From: an uncultured Tenacibaculum sp. | GTDB taxonomy: Bacteria; Bacteroidota; Bacteroidia; Flavobacteriales; Flavobacteriaceae | Length of the DNA stretch: 64,000 nt | Reading direction: 5' to 3' | Assembly (NCBI GenBank): GCA_947493285.1 | Contig: CANLQH010000003.1 | Span: forward strand, 143,545-207,544 | In this document: piece by piece, positions 26,018-34,712 of the stretch | Numbering within the stretch: the stretch's first letter is position 1 | Layout of the letters: every line of letters starts with the position of its first letter | Notes under the pieces: generated by a model | Databases searched by the model: none | The model's input: the letters and a program-made list of their open reading frames with translations, nothing else | What the model was told of the DNA's origin: nothing | Program-made: the position numbers and the translations under genes

Positions 26018-27481
26018 TTGAAAAAAAGTATATCAATAATAGGATCAGGATTTTCTTCACTTTCTTCAGCGTGTTATTTAGCTAAAGCTGGATATAAAGT
26101 TGTAGTTCATGAGAAGAATAAAACCATAGGAGGTAGAGCAAGACAATATGTAAATAAAGGCTTTACTTTTGATATTGGACCAACTTGGTATTGGATGCCA
26201 GATGTTTTTGAGAAATTCTTTGCTGATTTTGGTAAAAAACCTAGTGACTATTATGAGTTAGAGAAATTAGATCCAGCTTATCAAGTATATTTTAATAAAG
26301 AAGATTCAATTACAATTCCTGGAAACTTAGAAGAAATTTATGAAGTTTTTGAGCAAGAAGAAAAAGGAAGTTCTGCTCATTTAAAATCATTTTTAAATTC
26401 TGCACAGTATAATTATGATGTTTCAATAAACGATTTGGTTTATAAACCAGGTGCATCTCCTTTAGAGCTAGTAACTCCAGTAACAATTGGTAAAATAACC
26501 CAGTTTTTTTCTACAATACGAAAACAAGTTAGAAAGAAAATTAAAAGTAAAAAGTTAATTCAAATTCTTGAATTTCCAGTATTATTCCTTGGAGCAAAAC
26601 CTAGTAATACTCCAGCTTTTTACAATTTCATGAATTATGCTGATTTTGGTTTAGGTACTTGGCATCCTAAAGGAGGAATGTATAAAGTTATTGAAGCAAT
26701 GGTAACTTTAGCAACTGAACTAGGTGTAACTTTTAAAACACAAGCTAATGTTGATGAAATTGTAGTGAACTCAATTGGTGAAGCAATAGGTTTAATGGTT
26801 AATGGAGAGTTTATTGCTTCTGATATAACATTAAGTGGAGCGGATTATCATCATACTGAAACTTTATTGCCAACTAATTTACGACAGTATTCTGAAAAAT
26901 ATTGGGATAAGAAGGTTTTCGCCCCATCATCTTTATTATTTTATGTTGGTTTTGATAAAAAAATAGAAAATGTATGTCATCACACCCTGTTTTTTGATAC
27001 TGATTTTGATATGCATGCTAAAACTATATATGATTCCCCTAGTTGGCCTAAAGAACCATTATTCTATGCAAGTTTTCCCTCAATAACTGATGGTTCTTTT
27101 GCGCCAACAAATAAAGAAGCAGGTACTTTTTTAATTCCATTAGCTCCAGGAATAGAAGATACTAAAGAAATTAGAGAAAAGTATTTTAATATTATAATTA
27201 ATCGGTTAGAGAAACTAACTAATCAATCGGTTAAAGAGCATATAATATTTAAGGAGAGCTATTGTGTAAACGATTTTGTTAAAGATTACAATTCATACAA
27301 AGGGAATGCTTACGGTTTAGCTAATATTTTAACCCAAACAGCTTTTTTAAGGCCAAAAATTAAAAGTAAAAAAGTAAAGAATTTATTTTTCACTGGTCAA
27401 CTTACAGTTCCAGGACCTGGAGTTCCTCCATCATTAATATCAGGAAAAATAGCTTCAGATTTAATTTTAAAACACCACTAA
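26018..27481 (+). CDS. crtI: Phytoene desaturase
   Basis: FAD-dependent desaturase that converts phytoene to lycopene. The 487-residue protein starts at a TTG (26018), placing the Rossmann motif IIGSGFSSLSSACYLAKAGY right at the N-terminus as expected. The dinucleotide-binding end HEKNKTIGGRARQY and the C-terminal FTGQLTVPGPGVPPSLISGK signature are both present. The length is typical (about 490). It is followed by crtB after 1 base. Four-step desaturation is inferred from the lycopene cyclase downstream. Confidence 0.95.
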   Translation: MKKSISIIGSGFSSLSSACYLAKAGYKVVVHEKNKTIGGRARQYVNKGFTFDIGPTWYWMPDVFEKFFADFGKKPSDYYELEKLDPAYQVYFNKEDSITIPGNLEEIYEVFEQEEKGSSAHLKSFLNSAQYNYDVSINDLVYKPGASPLELVTPVTIGKITQFFSTIRKQVRKKIKSKKLIQILEFPVLFLGAKPSNTPAFYNFMNYADFGLGTWHPKGGMYKVIEAMVTLATELGVTFKTQANVDEIVVNSIGEAIGLMVNGEFIASDITLSGADYHHTETLLPTNLRQYSEKYWDKKVFAPSSLLFYVGFDKKIENVCHHTLFFDTDFDMHAKTIYDSPSWPKEPLFYASFPSITDGSFAPTNKEAGTFLIPLAPGIEDTKEIREKYFNIIINRLEKLTNQSVKEHIIFKESYCVNDFVKDYNSYKGNAYGLANILTQTAFLRPKIKSKKVKNLFFTGQLTVPGPGVPPSLISGKIASDLILKHH

Positions 27482-27482
27482 A

Positions 27483-28325
27483 ATGAAACAATTATTTGAT
27501 GAGGTTTCTTGTGCTTGTAGTAAGCTTGTAACTCAAAAATACAGCACATCATTTTCTTTAGCAACTAAAATGTTGTCTCCTAAAATACGTTCAGCAATTT
27601 ATAATATTTATGGATTTGTTCGTTTCGCAGATGAAATTGTAGATTCTTTTCATGAATATGATAAGGAGACTTTGTTAAAAAGATTTGAAACAGACTATTA
27701 TCTTTCTAAAGAAGAAGGAATAAGTTTAAATCCTATTTTAAATTCATTTGTGCATACAGTTCATAAATACAAAATTACAGATGATCTTGTACAGGCTTTT
27801 TTAAAAAGTATGAAAGCGGATTTATACAAAACAGAGTATAAAACAATAGAAGAGTATAATGAATATATATATGGTTCTGCAGATGTAGTTGGTTTAATGT
27901 GTTTAAAAGTTTTTGTAAATGGAGATAAGCAAAAGTATGATGAGCTAAAAGATGCAGCAATGCGATTGGGTTCGGCTTTTCAAAAAGTAAACTTCTTACG
28001 TGATTTAAAAGACGATTTTGAAGTTTTAAATCGCTCATATTTTCCAAATGTAGATTTAAAAGAATTAAATGCAAGATCAAAAGAGTTGATAATAAAGGAT
28101 ATTGAAGCTGATTTTGATTATGCTTTTCAAAATGGAATTTTAAAGCTTCCAGTAGAAGCAAAGTTTGGGGTGTTTATGGCTTATAGATATTATAAAAAAT
28201 TACTTAAAAAGTTGAAAGCTACACCATCATCAAAAATTATGGATACTAGAATTAGAATTTCAAATCCAATGAAAATTAATTTGTTAGCAAGGAGTTATGT
28301 AAAGTATAAACTAAATTTAATTTAG
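27483..28325 (+). CDS. crtB: Phytoene synthase
   Basis: Condenses two geranylgeranyl diphosphates to phytoene. The 280-residue protein has the two Asp-rich Mg-diphosphate motifs D50-E-I-V-D54 and D174-LKD-D178 (NFLRDLKDDF), and the YCYxVAGxVG region in the form YIYGSADVVGLMCL. It starts 1 base after crtI and shares its final G with the GTG start of the next gene. No GGPP synthase gene lies in the window, so substrate supply must come from elsewhere. Confidence 0.95.
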   Translation: MKQLFDEVSCACSKLVTQKYSTSFSLATKMLSPKIRSAIYNIYGFVRFADEIVDSFHEYDKETLLKRFETDYYLSKEEGISLNPILNSFVHTVHKYKITDDLVQAFLKSMKADLYKTEYKTIEEYNEYIYGSADVVGLMCLKVFVNGDKQKYDELKDAAMRLGSAFQKVNFLRDLKDDFEVLNRSYFPNVDLKELNARSKELIIKDIEADFDYAFQNGILKLPVEAKFGVFMAYRYYKKLLKKLKATPSSKIMDTRIRISNPMKINLLARSYVKYKLNLI

Positions 28326-28765
28326 TGTTAATAGCATTTATACATATTATATTATTTTTTCAATCAACGAATTTAACAGTTCCTGATTTTATAAAAGAGT
28401 ATGATGCATTATCAAATAAAAAAGAAGAATTAAAGTATATTGATAAATATCAGGGTAGTAATAATATTAATATTAAAGCATATGTGGTTTCGTTAAAAAT
28501 GAAACAAGCAGAATACAAATTTTTACCTTGGAGTAAGTTAAAAATATTTAATTCAGAAAAAAGGAATATTGAAAACTTAATAAGTAAGAACCCTAACAAT
28601 ATTCATTTGCGTTATATAAGATTGGTAATTCAAGAGAATTTACCTAGAATACTAAATTATCATTCTCATATAAAAGAAGATAAAAAGTTTCTTAAAGGAA
28701 TGCTTAATAAAAAAGATAAGACAGATTATTTAGATAAATACATTATAAAAAACACATCATTATGA
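28325..28765 (+). CDS. Unknown protein in the carotenoid operon
   Basis: 146 residues from a GTG start that overlaps the crtB stop by one base (TAGTG). An N-terminal hydrophobic stretch (about 2-14) may be a signal peptide or anchor. The rest is basic and helical (RNIENLISKNPNNIHLRYIRLVIQENLP resembles a short helical repeat). It overlaps crtZ by 4 bases (ATGA). Its position between crtB and crtZ suggests a link to carotenoid synthesis or placement, but no function can be assigned from sequence. Confidence 0.75.
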   Translation: MLIAFIHIILFFQSTNLTVPDFIKEYDALSNKKEELKYIDKYQGSNNINIKAYVVSLKMKQAEYKFLPWSKLKIFNSEKRNIENLISKNPNNIHLRYIRLVIQENLPRILNYHSHIKEDKKFLKGMLNKKDKTDYLDKYIIKNTSL

Positions 28766-29217
28766 GTTTAATAATTTGGCTAATAGTTACACTTACAACT
28801 TTTATTATAATGGAAGGCGTAACTTGGTGTACGCATAAATATATAATGCATGGTTTTGGTTGGTTCTTACATGAAGACCATCATCAACCTGGGTATCCGC
28901 ATGTGTTTGAAAAAAATGATGCTTTTTTTGTGGTATTTGCAATACCAAGTATACTATTATTTTACTTTGGTATAAGACCAGAAATTAATTGTTTGTTCTT
29001 TATTGGGTTAGGAATTTTATTTTATGGTATTGCTTATTTTTTAATTCATGATGTATTAATTCATAGACGATTTAATTGGTTTAAAAATACTAATAATCAA
29101 TATTTAAAAGGGTTAAGAAAAGCACATAAAATTCATCATAAACATTTAGGTAAACCAGACGGAGAATGCTTCGGGATGTTATTCGTTCCGTTTAAATACT
29201 TTAAGAAAAAACAATGA
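28762..29217 (+). CDS. crtZ: Beta-carotene 3-hydroxylase
   Basis: Membrane di-iron hydroxylase that makes zeaxanthin from beta-carotene. The 151-residue protein shows the His clusters of the fatty-acid-hydroxylase/CrtZ superfamily: HKYIMH, HEDHH, HDVLIH and HKIHHKH. Four hydrophobic segments separate them. The length is near the CrtZ norm (about 160). It overlaps its neighbours on both sides by 4 bases, so it is translationally coupled to the gene before and to the cyclase after. Confidence 0.93.
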   Translation: MSLIIWLIVTLTTFIIMEGVTWCTHKYIMHGFGWFLHEDHHQPGYPHVFEKNDAFFVVFAIPSILLFYFGIRPEINCLFFIGLGILFYGIAYFLIHDVLIHRRFNWFKNTNNQYLKGLRKAHKIHHKHLGKPDGECFGMLFVPFKYFKKKQ

Positions 29218-29915
29218 GTGAATATCTATACCTTATATTAAATTTAGGAAGTTTAAGTATTCCGTTACTCTATAGTATAGTTGAAAAGGACTTTCATTTT
29301 ATTCAATACTTTAAAATAGCATTGATAAGTATTGTTTTAGTAGCAATTCCTTTTTTAATTTGGGATGGTATTTTTACTGCTGAAGGTATTTGGGGGTTTA
29401 ATTCTGATTATTTCTTAGGAACAATTTTTTTTAAAATGCCTATAGAAGAATGGATGTTTTTCTTTTGCATTCCTTATGCCTGTTTATTCACACATGAAGT
29501 ATTAAAGTATTACTTACCAAACTTTAAATTATCAAAATCGGCAACGATACTGTTAAGTATAACGTTGGCCTTAGTTGTTTTCTTTTTACTGATATTCAAT
29601 TTTGGAAAATGGTATACCACTGTAAATTTTATCTTTTTTCTTGCCTTATTATTATATAGTTTAAAGAATTATTTAAAAATATTACAAGAATACTTGCCAA
29701 GTTTTGTGGTGATTTTGATTCCGTTTTTCTTAGTGAATGGAATCCTTACAGGGAGTTTTATAGAAAGTCCAGTAGTATGGTATAATAATGAAGAGAATCT
29801 AGGATTTAGGTTGTTTACAATTCCGTTTGAAGATTTTTTTTATGCATTTAACCTATTGTTTTCAATCCAATTAATTTTTAACCATTTAAAAACGAAACAA
29901 TTTGAAGGAAAATAA
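29214..29915 (+). CDS. Fused CrtYc-CrtYd-type lycopene cyclase
   Basis: Cyclises the ends of lycopene to give beta-carotene. The 233-residue integral membrane protein has about six to seven hydrophobic segments. The two half-domains each carry the acidic cyclase motif: PIEEW at 76-80 and PFEDFF near 207. In actinobacteria the halves are separate proteins (CrtYc, CrtYd); here they are fused, as in other Flavobacteriia. It overlaps crtZ by 4 bases and the tspO start lies inside its 3' end. Confidence 0.88.
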   Translation: MSEYLYLILNLGSLSIPLLYSIVEKDFHFIQYFKIALISIVLVAIPFLIWDGIFTAEGIWGFNSDYFLGTIFFKMPIEEWMFFFCIPYACLFTHEVLKYYLPNFKLSKSATILLSITLALVVFFLLIFNFGKWYTTVNFIFFLALLLYSLKNYLKILQEYLPSFVVILIPFFLVNGILTGSFIESPVVWYNNEENLGFRLFTIPFEDFFYAFNLLFSIQLIFNHLKTKQFEGK

Positions 29916-30375
29916 ATACATACGATTCTTACTTTTTTTAATAGTTAATTTTTTAGCATTGGCTATTGGAGTGTGGTTAATGAATAATGGCCCAAGAACA
30001 GATTGGTATCTATCATTAAATAAGGCACCATGGACCCCTGCAAATTGGGTCTTTGGAGCAGCTTGGACTACCATAATGTTTCTATTTTCAATTTATATAA
30101 CTAAACTAAGTTTTAAGTATATCTATTTTTCTAAAAAACTGTTATTTCTTTTTGGTATACAGTGGATTTTAAATGTTGTTTGGAATTATGTTTTTTTTAA
30201 TCAACACATGATTGAGCTAGGCTTAATAATAATTATTTCTTTATGGTTGTTAATAGGTTATTTCACTTTTGAACATATTAAAAAGGTAAGAGGTTTTACA
30301 CTGTTTATATTACCTTATTTAGTGTGGATGACTATTGCTACAAGTTTAAATGCATATATAGTTTTAAATAATTAA
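29902..30375 (+). CDS. tspO: TspO/MBR family membrane protein
   Basis: 157 residues with five hydrophobic helices and the family core WYLSLNKAPWTPANWVFGAAWT. TspO proteins bind porphyrins and degrade or move them in a light/oxygen-dependent manner; in Rhodobacter TspO tunes carotenoid and bacteriochlorophyll genes. The start is a TTG 14 bases inside the cyclase gene. Its place in a carotenoid/photolyase operon fits removal of photosensitising porphyrin. A 73-base gap follows. Confidence 0.9.
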   Translation: MKENKYIRFLLFLIVNFLALAIGVWLMNNGPRTDWYLSLNKAPWTPANWVFGAAWTTIMFLFSIYITKLSFKYIYFSKKLLFLFGIQWILNVVWNYVFFNQHMIELGLIIIISLWLLIGYFTFEHIKKVRGFTLFILPYLVWMTIATSLNAYIVLNN

Positions 30376-30448
30376 GAAGAATTAGAAGAAGACAAATCAT
30401 CGCATTAATAGCTAAGAACGTACGAATAAATAATTTTAAAAATCTATA

Positions 30449-31063
30449 ATGCATATTACCAGAAAAGACATAGAAGCATTTCCGCATTTGTATAAGATTA
30501 ATTTGATGAATAGTATATCAGGTTATAAATCGGCAAATTTAATTGGAACAAAATCTATTATTGATGGAGTAGCTAATGTGGCGGTATTTAGTTCTGTAGT
30601 GCATTATGGTTCCAATCCTCCTATTTTAGGTTTTGTGCTTCGTCCTACAACAGTAGTTAGAAATACATATGATAATCTAAAAGAAACAGGATTTTATACG
30701 ATCAATGCTATTAATGAAACAATGATAGAAGATGCACATCATACATCGGCAAAATATGCAGCCCATATATCAGAGTTTGATAAGACTAATTTGACCCCAG
30801 AATATAAAGAGAATTTCTTTGCTCCATTTGTAACTGAGTCTCCTTTACAAATAGGAATGAAGTTTTTAGAAGAATATCAGATAAAAGCAAATGATACCAT
30901 TTTAGTATTAGGAGAAGTGGCTGATTTATATGTAGAAGAAAGCATGTTGTCTGAAGATGGATTTTTGAACTTATCAAAAGAGAATGTTGCAGCCATTAAT
31001 GGATTAGATACCTATATGGTAGCAAAAGAATTTAAAAGATTGTCATACCAAAGACCTAAATAG
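30449..31063 (+). CDS. Flavin reductase-like (FMN-binding split barrel) protein
   Basis: 204 residues with the flavin-reductase-domain pattern: NLMNSISGYKSANLIGT, VANVAVFSSVVHYGSNPPILGFVLRP and TGFYTINAINETM. It probably binds FMN and reduces flavin or uses it for an unknown substrate. Because photolyase needs reduced FAD, a supply role is an idea only. It lies after the only clear gap inside the operon (73 bases) and abuts the next gene with no gap. Confidence 0.82.
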   Translation: MHITRKDIEAFPHLYKINLMNSISGYKSANLIGTKSIIDGVANVAVFSSVVHYGSNPPILGFVLRPTTVVRNTYDNLKETGFYTINAINETMIEDAHHTSAKYAAHISEFDKTNLTPEYKENFFAPFVTESPLQIGMKFLEEYQIKANDTILVLGEVADLYVEESMLSEDGFLNLSKENVAAINGLDTYMVAKEFKRLSYQRPK

Positions 31064-32485
31064 ATGAACATATTAATCACAGGAACAACGGGGTATATTG
31101 GGAAAAGAATTATTCCTATTCTTCTAAAAGAAGGACATACACTTGTGTGTACTGTGAGAGATGTAAATAGGGTTCCAATAGAATTTCGAATAGAAGATAA
31201 TTTAACATTCATTGAAATAGATTTTTTAGAACCAAAAAAGGAGTTGCCGAAAGATATTGATGTAGCATATTATTTAATACATTCGATGTCTACTAGTAGT
31301 AATGATTTTGGGAGCTTAGAAGAAACTTGTGCAGTTAATTTTAAACAGTTAATTGAAAAGACTACATGTAAACAAGTAATTTATTTAAGCGGAATAGTAA
31401 ATGATACTTCATTGTCAAAGCATCTTCAATCTAGATACCAAGTGGAGCAAATTTTACAAAGTAAGCATTACAGTACTACAACTTTTAGAGCAGGGATAAT
31501 TGTAGGGAGTGGAAGTGCATCTTTTGAAATTATTAGAGACCTGGTAGAGAAATTACCAATAATGGTAGCTCCTAAATGGTTGCACACGAAAACACAACCT
31601 ATTGCTGTAAGAGATGTTTTAACTTATTTAATACAAGCACTTTTAAATGAAAGGCTTTACAATAAATCATTTGATATTTACGGTCCAGAAGTATTGACAT
31701 ATAAAGAGATGTTAATACAGTTTGCCGAAGTAAGAGGTTTAAAGAGGTTTATTTTTACACTGCCAGTATTAACTCCGAGGCTATCATCTTATTGGTTGTA
31801 CTTTGTTACTTCTACGTCTTTCAACTTGGCAAAATCACTTGTAGATAGTATGACCGTTGAGGTTATTGGTAAAAAAAGTGAAATCAATGATATTGTAAGT
31901 GTTAGTCCTATTACTTACAAAGAAGCGGTAGAAAAAGCGTTTGTTAAAATAGCGCAAAACTCCATTGTTTCAAGTTGGAAAGATGCAAAAGTTAGTGGGG
32001 TCTTTAAAAAAGAGTATATCGATTATATAGAGTTACCACATTATGGATGTTTTAAAGATATAAGAAGTAGAGAAATGATTGATGAAGAGAGAACATTACA
32101 AAAAATATGGAGTATAGGAGGGAAGCAAGGCTGGTATAAATTTGATTTTTTGTGGGAAATAAGAGGGGTGTTAGATAAATTTTTTGGAGGAGTAGGTTTA
32201 AGAAGAGGCAGAAGGCATCCTACTGAATTAGAACCAGGAGATGCTTTAGATTTTTGGCGAGTTTTATTAGCAAATAAAGAAAATAAACGTTTGTTACTTT
32301 TTGCTGAAATGAAACTACCTGGAGAAGCTTGGTTAGAGTTTAAAGTAATCAAAAATAGATTGTATCAAAGGGCAGTATTTAGACCAAAAGGAATAGTTGG
32401 AAGAATGTATTGGTATACCGTTTTGCCATTTCATGCTTTTGTGTTTAAAGGAATGATAAATAATTTAATTAAAGAGTCAGTATGA
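31064..32485 (+). CDS. NAD(P)-binding SDR with C-terminal DUF2867 domain
   Basis: 473 residues. The N-terminal atypical SDR/NmrA-like domain (about 1-300) opens with ILITGTTGYIGKRIIPILL, and its middle carries YLIHSMS. The C-terminal part (about 315-470) matches the DUF2867 lipid-binding-like fold (SRPBCC relative), with DALDFWRVLLANKENKRLLLFAEMKLPG. Similar SDR genes accompany photolyase genes in light-inducible clusters of other bacteria. The substrate is unknown. It overlaps the next SDR gene by 4 bases. Confidence 0.85.
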   Translation: MNILITGTTGYIGKRIIPILLKEGHTLVCTVRDVNRVPIEFRIEDNLTFIEIDFLEPKKELPKDIDVAYYLIHSMSTSSNDFGSLEETCAVNFKQLIEKTTCKQVIYLSGIVNDTSLSKHLQSRYQVEQILQSKHYSTTTFRAGIIVGSGSASFEIIRDLVEKLPIMVAPKWLHTKTQPIAVRDVLTYLIQALLNERLYNKSFDIYGPEVLTYKEMLIQFAEVRGLKRFIFTLPVLTPRLSSYWLYFVTSTSFNLAKSLVDSMTVEVIGKKSEINDIVSVSPITYKEAVEKAFVKIAQNSIVSSWKDAKVSGVFKKEYIDYIELPHYGCFKDIRSREMIDEERTLQKIWSIGGKQGWYKFDFLWEIRGVLDKFFGGVGLRRGRRHPTELEPGDALDFWRVLLANKENKRLLLFAEMKLPGEAWLEFKVIKNRLYQRAVFRPKGIVGRMYWYTVLPFHAFVFKGMINNLIKESV

Positions 32486-33162
32486 AAACAATAGTTATTA
32501 TAGGAGGTAGTAAAGGAATTGGCAAAGCTATTGTAGATAACTTAAAAGATACTAGCAGAATTATTAATATCAGTCGAACCCCTGCTGAAAAGCATAATAA
32601 TATAGTTAATTATAGTTGTGATATCATCAAAGAAAAGTTGCCTGATATAGAAAAAGATGTTCATAGTTTAGTGTATTGCCCTGGTAGTATCAATTTAAAG
32701 TCGTTTACACGTTTAACTCTTGATGATTTTCAAAATGATTTTAATGTAAATGTTATTGGGGCAATTAAAACTTTAAAAGCTTATGAAAATCAATTAGTCA
32801 AAAACAAAGGAAGCGTGGTGTTATTTAGTTCAGTGGCAACTAAATTAGGAATGCCTTTTCATGCAAGCATTGCCGCAAGTAAATCTGCGGTAGAAGGCTT
32901 AACTAAATCGTTAGCTGCTGAATATGCAACGAAAGTTAGATTTAACACAATTGCACCAACAGTAACCAATACACCTTTAGCTTCTCGATTGTTAAGAAAC
33001 GAAAAACAGCAAGAATCCATGAAGCAACGTCATCCACTCAAAAAATATTTAGAGTCTAAAGAAGTTGCCGATTTGGCGTGTTATTTATTGTCTGATAAAG
33101 CATCTGTTATTACAGGACAAGTGATTCCCATAGATGCAGGTATAGTAACGATAAAATTATAA
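32482..33162 (+). CDS. Short-chain dehydrogenase/reductase
   Basis: 226 residues, classical SDR: the TGxxxGIG motif appears as IIGGSKGIGKAI. VLFSSVATKLGMPFHASIAASKSAVEG gives the catalytic Ser and a Lys in ASKSAVEG. The usual catalytic Tyr of YxxxK is replaced by a small residue in this reading (IAASKSA), which may alter or abolish ordinary reductase activity. The C-terminus VITGQVIPIDAGIVTI is typical. It is translationally coupled to the upstream SDR. Confidence 0.83.
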   Translation: MKTIVIIGGSKGIGKAIVDNLKDTSRIINISRTPAEKHNNIVNYSCDIIKEKLPDIEKDVHSLVYCPGSINLKSFTRLTLDDFQNDFNVNVIGAIKTLKAYENQLVKNKGSVVLFSSVATKLGMPFHASIAASKSAVEGLTKSLAAEYATKVRFNTIAPTVTNTPLASRLLRNEKQQESMKQRHPLKKYLESKEVADLACYLLSDKASVITGQVIPIDAGIVTIKL

Positions 33163-33164
33163 AA

Positions 33165-33686
33165 ATGAAATGGCTAGTGTTTTTTTTGATGTTGTTGAAT
33201 ATAAACAGCGAAATTTTGGTGTTTGATAAAACAAAAGAAGCAAGGTGGTATGTTACCAATGATGATGTCATGGGAGGTATTTCAACCTCTAGCATGATTC
33301 ATAATATAGCAGAAAACGCTGTGTTTTCAGGAGAAGTTTCTACTGAAAACAACGGAGGATTTGCAATGGCGCGTATGCGAGTGAATGTTAAGCTAGACGA
33401 AAGAAAGTCGAAAATTGTACTAAAAATAAAAGGAGATGGTAAAAAATACCAATTAAGATTAAAACCAGATCGAAGAATTCGATATTGGTACATTCAAAGT
33501 TTTCAAACCAATGGAGAAGAGCAAGAGATAGAAATCCCTTTAGCTAAATTATATCCATCTTTTAGAGGGTATCGTTTAAATTTAGATAATTTCTCATCGA
33601 AAACTATTGGAGAGATTGCTATTTTAATTGGAAATAAGATGAATGAAAAATTTAAATTAGAAGTTGAGAAAATATCTATTAGATGA
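33165..33686 (+). CDS. CIA30-family protein
   Basis: 173 residues with a likely signal peptide (about 1-16). It carries the CIA30/galactose-binding-like signature WYVTNDDVMGGISTSSM and later GEIAILIGNKMNEKFKLEVEKI. Relatives include mitochondrial complex I assembly factor 30, but bacterial versions are uncharacterised and often sit near light-stress genes. A beta-sandwich ligand-binding role outside the cytoplasm is an inference. It overlaps the peroxidase gene by 4 bases. Confidence 0.82.
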   Translation: MKWLVFFLMLLNINSEILVFDKTKEARWYVTNDDVMGGISTSSMIHNIAENAVFSGEVSTENNGGFAMARMRVNVKLDERKSKIVLKIKGDGKKYQLRLKPDRRIRYWYIQSFQTNGEEQEIEIPLAKLYPSFRGYRLNLDNFSSKTIGEIAILIGNKMNEKFKLEVEKISIR

Positions 33687-34225
33687 AAAATATAAGAGTT
33701 ATGCTAATTATGACATTATTTAGTTTTTTAGGAAATGCACAAACAGTTGCTCCAAATGAATTATTGTTCAATATTAAGGTAAATACTATTAAAGGAGAAG
33801 AGTTAAAATTAGAACAATACAAAGGGAAGAAAATTCTATTTGTAAATGTGGCATCTAAATGTGGTTTTACAAATCAATATGATGGTTTACAAGAGTTGTA
33901 TTCAAAGTACAAAGATAAATTAGTAGTGATAGGATTGCCCTGTAATCAATTTGGTGCCCAAGAATCAGGATCAGAGCAAGAAATACAATCGTTTTGTAGA
34001 ATGAATTATGGAGTAGATTTTCCTATGACTGAAAAAATTGATGTCAAAGGAGCAAAACAACATCCAGTGTATCAATGGTTGACTCAAAAAGAGAAAAATG
34101 GTAAAATGAATTCTTCTGTAAAATGGAATTTCCAAAAGTATTTGGTAGATGAGGAAGGAAGATTAATAGATGTGTTTTACTCTGTAACTAAGCCTATGAG
34201 TAAGAAAATTACCAAGCTTTTATAA
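33683..34225 (+). CDS. Glutathione peroxidase-family thiol peroxidase
   Basis: 180 residues, secreted or periplasmic (signal peptide about 1-19 ending GNAQ). The catalytic tetrad is visible: C60 (ASKCGFTNQY), Q89 (LPCNQFG), W148 and N149 (VKWNF). C60 is a normal cysteine, not selenocysteine. Additional Cys87 and Cys105 could be the resolving residue. Bacterial members usually use thioredoxin. Removal of lipid peroxides fits the photo-oxidative theme of the operon. Confidence 0.93.
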   Translation: MKNIRVMLIMTLFSFLGNAQTVAPNELLFNIKVNTIKGEELKLEQYKGKKILFVNVASKCGFTNQYDGLQELYSKYKDKLVVIGLPCNQFGAQESGSEQEIQSFCRMNYGVDFPMTEKIDVKGAKQHPVYQWLTQKEKNGKMNSSVKWNFQKYLVDEEGRLIDVFYSVTKPMSKKITKLL

Positions 34226-34226
34226 A

Positions 34227-34712
34227 ATGATTTCGTTTCACAAACATTCTGGAATTTATACACTTTCTGCCTCACAAGAATTAAAAGTTTCTGTAGAAAA
34301 TACTTGGGATTTCTTTAGTTTGCCAGAGAATTTGCAAAAAATAACACCACAACATATGGGCTTTCAAATTACTTCTCCTATTGAAAGTAAGGCCTATGCT
34401 GGACAGATTATTAGTTACAAAGTCGGAATTTTACCAGGTGTAAAATCTAATTGGGTAACAGAAATAACCCAAGTCAAAGAACAGGAGTTTTTTATAGATG
34501 AACAACGATTTGGACCTTACAGCATGTGGCATCATGAACATTGGTTTGAAAAATTACCCAATGGAAATACACTAATGAAGGATAAGATTTCGTATAAAAT
34601 ACCTTATGGAGTTTTAGGACATTTAGCACAACGTATATTTATAAAGAAACAGTTAACGGAGATATTTGAGTATAGGTTTCAAATGTTAGAAAAGCTATTT
34701 AATGAAAGATAA
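34227..34712 (+). CDS. SRPBCC-family ligand-binding protein
   Basis: 161 residues with a START/Bet-v-1-like pattern: ELKVSVENTWDFFSLPENLQKITP near the N-terminus, then FGPYSMWHHEHWFEKLPNGNTLMKDKISYKIPYG. These domains hold hydrophobic ligands or act as cyclases. Such a gene next to photolyase is a repeated pattern in light-induced bacterial clusters. The photolyase start lies within its last 11 bases, so the two are coupled. Confidence 0.85.
   Translation: MISFHKHSGIYTLSASQELKVSVENTWDFFSLPENLQKITPQHMGFQITSPIESKAYAGQIISYKVGILPGVKSNWVTEITQVKEQEFFIDEQRFGPYSMWHHEHWFEKLPNGNTLMKDKISYKIPYGVLGHLAQRIFIKKQLTEIFEYRFQMLEKLFNER

Noticed and set aside
27775..28161. A 128-codon minus-strand frame opposite crtB
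   Set aside because: It runs through crtB, has a low-complexity leucine/histidine-rich translation and no family match; antisense shadow.
33683..34225. Selenoprotein glutathione peroxidase
   Set aside because: The active-site codon is TGT (Cys60), so no selenocysteine is involved.
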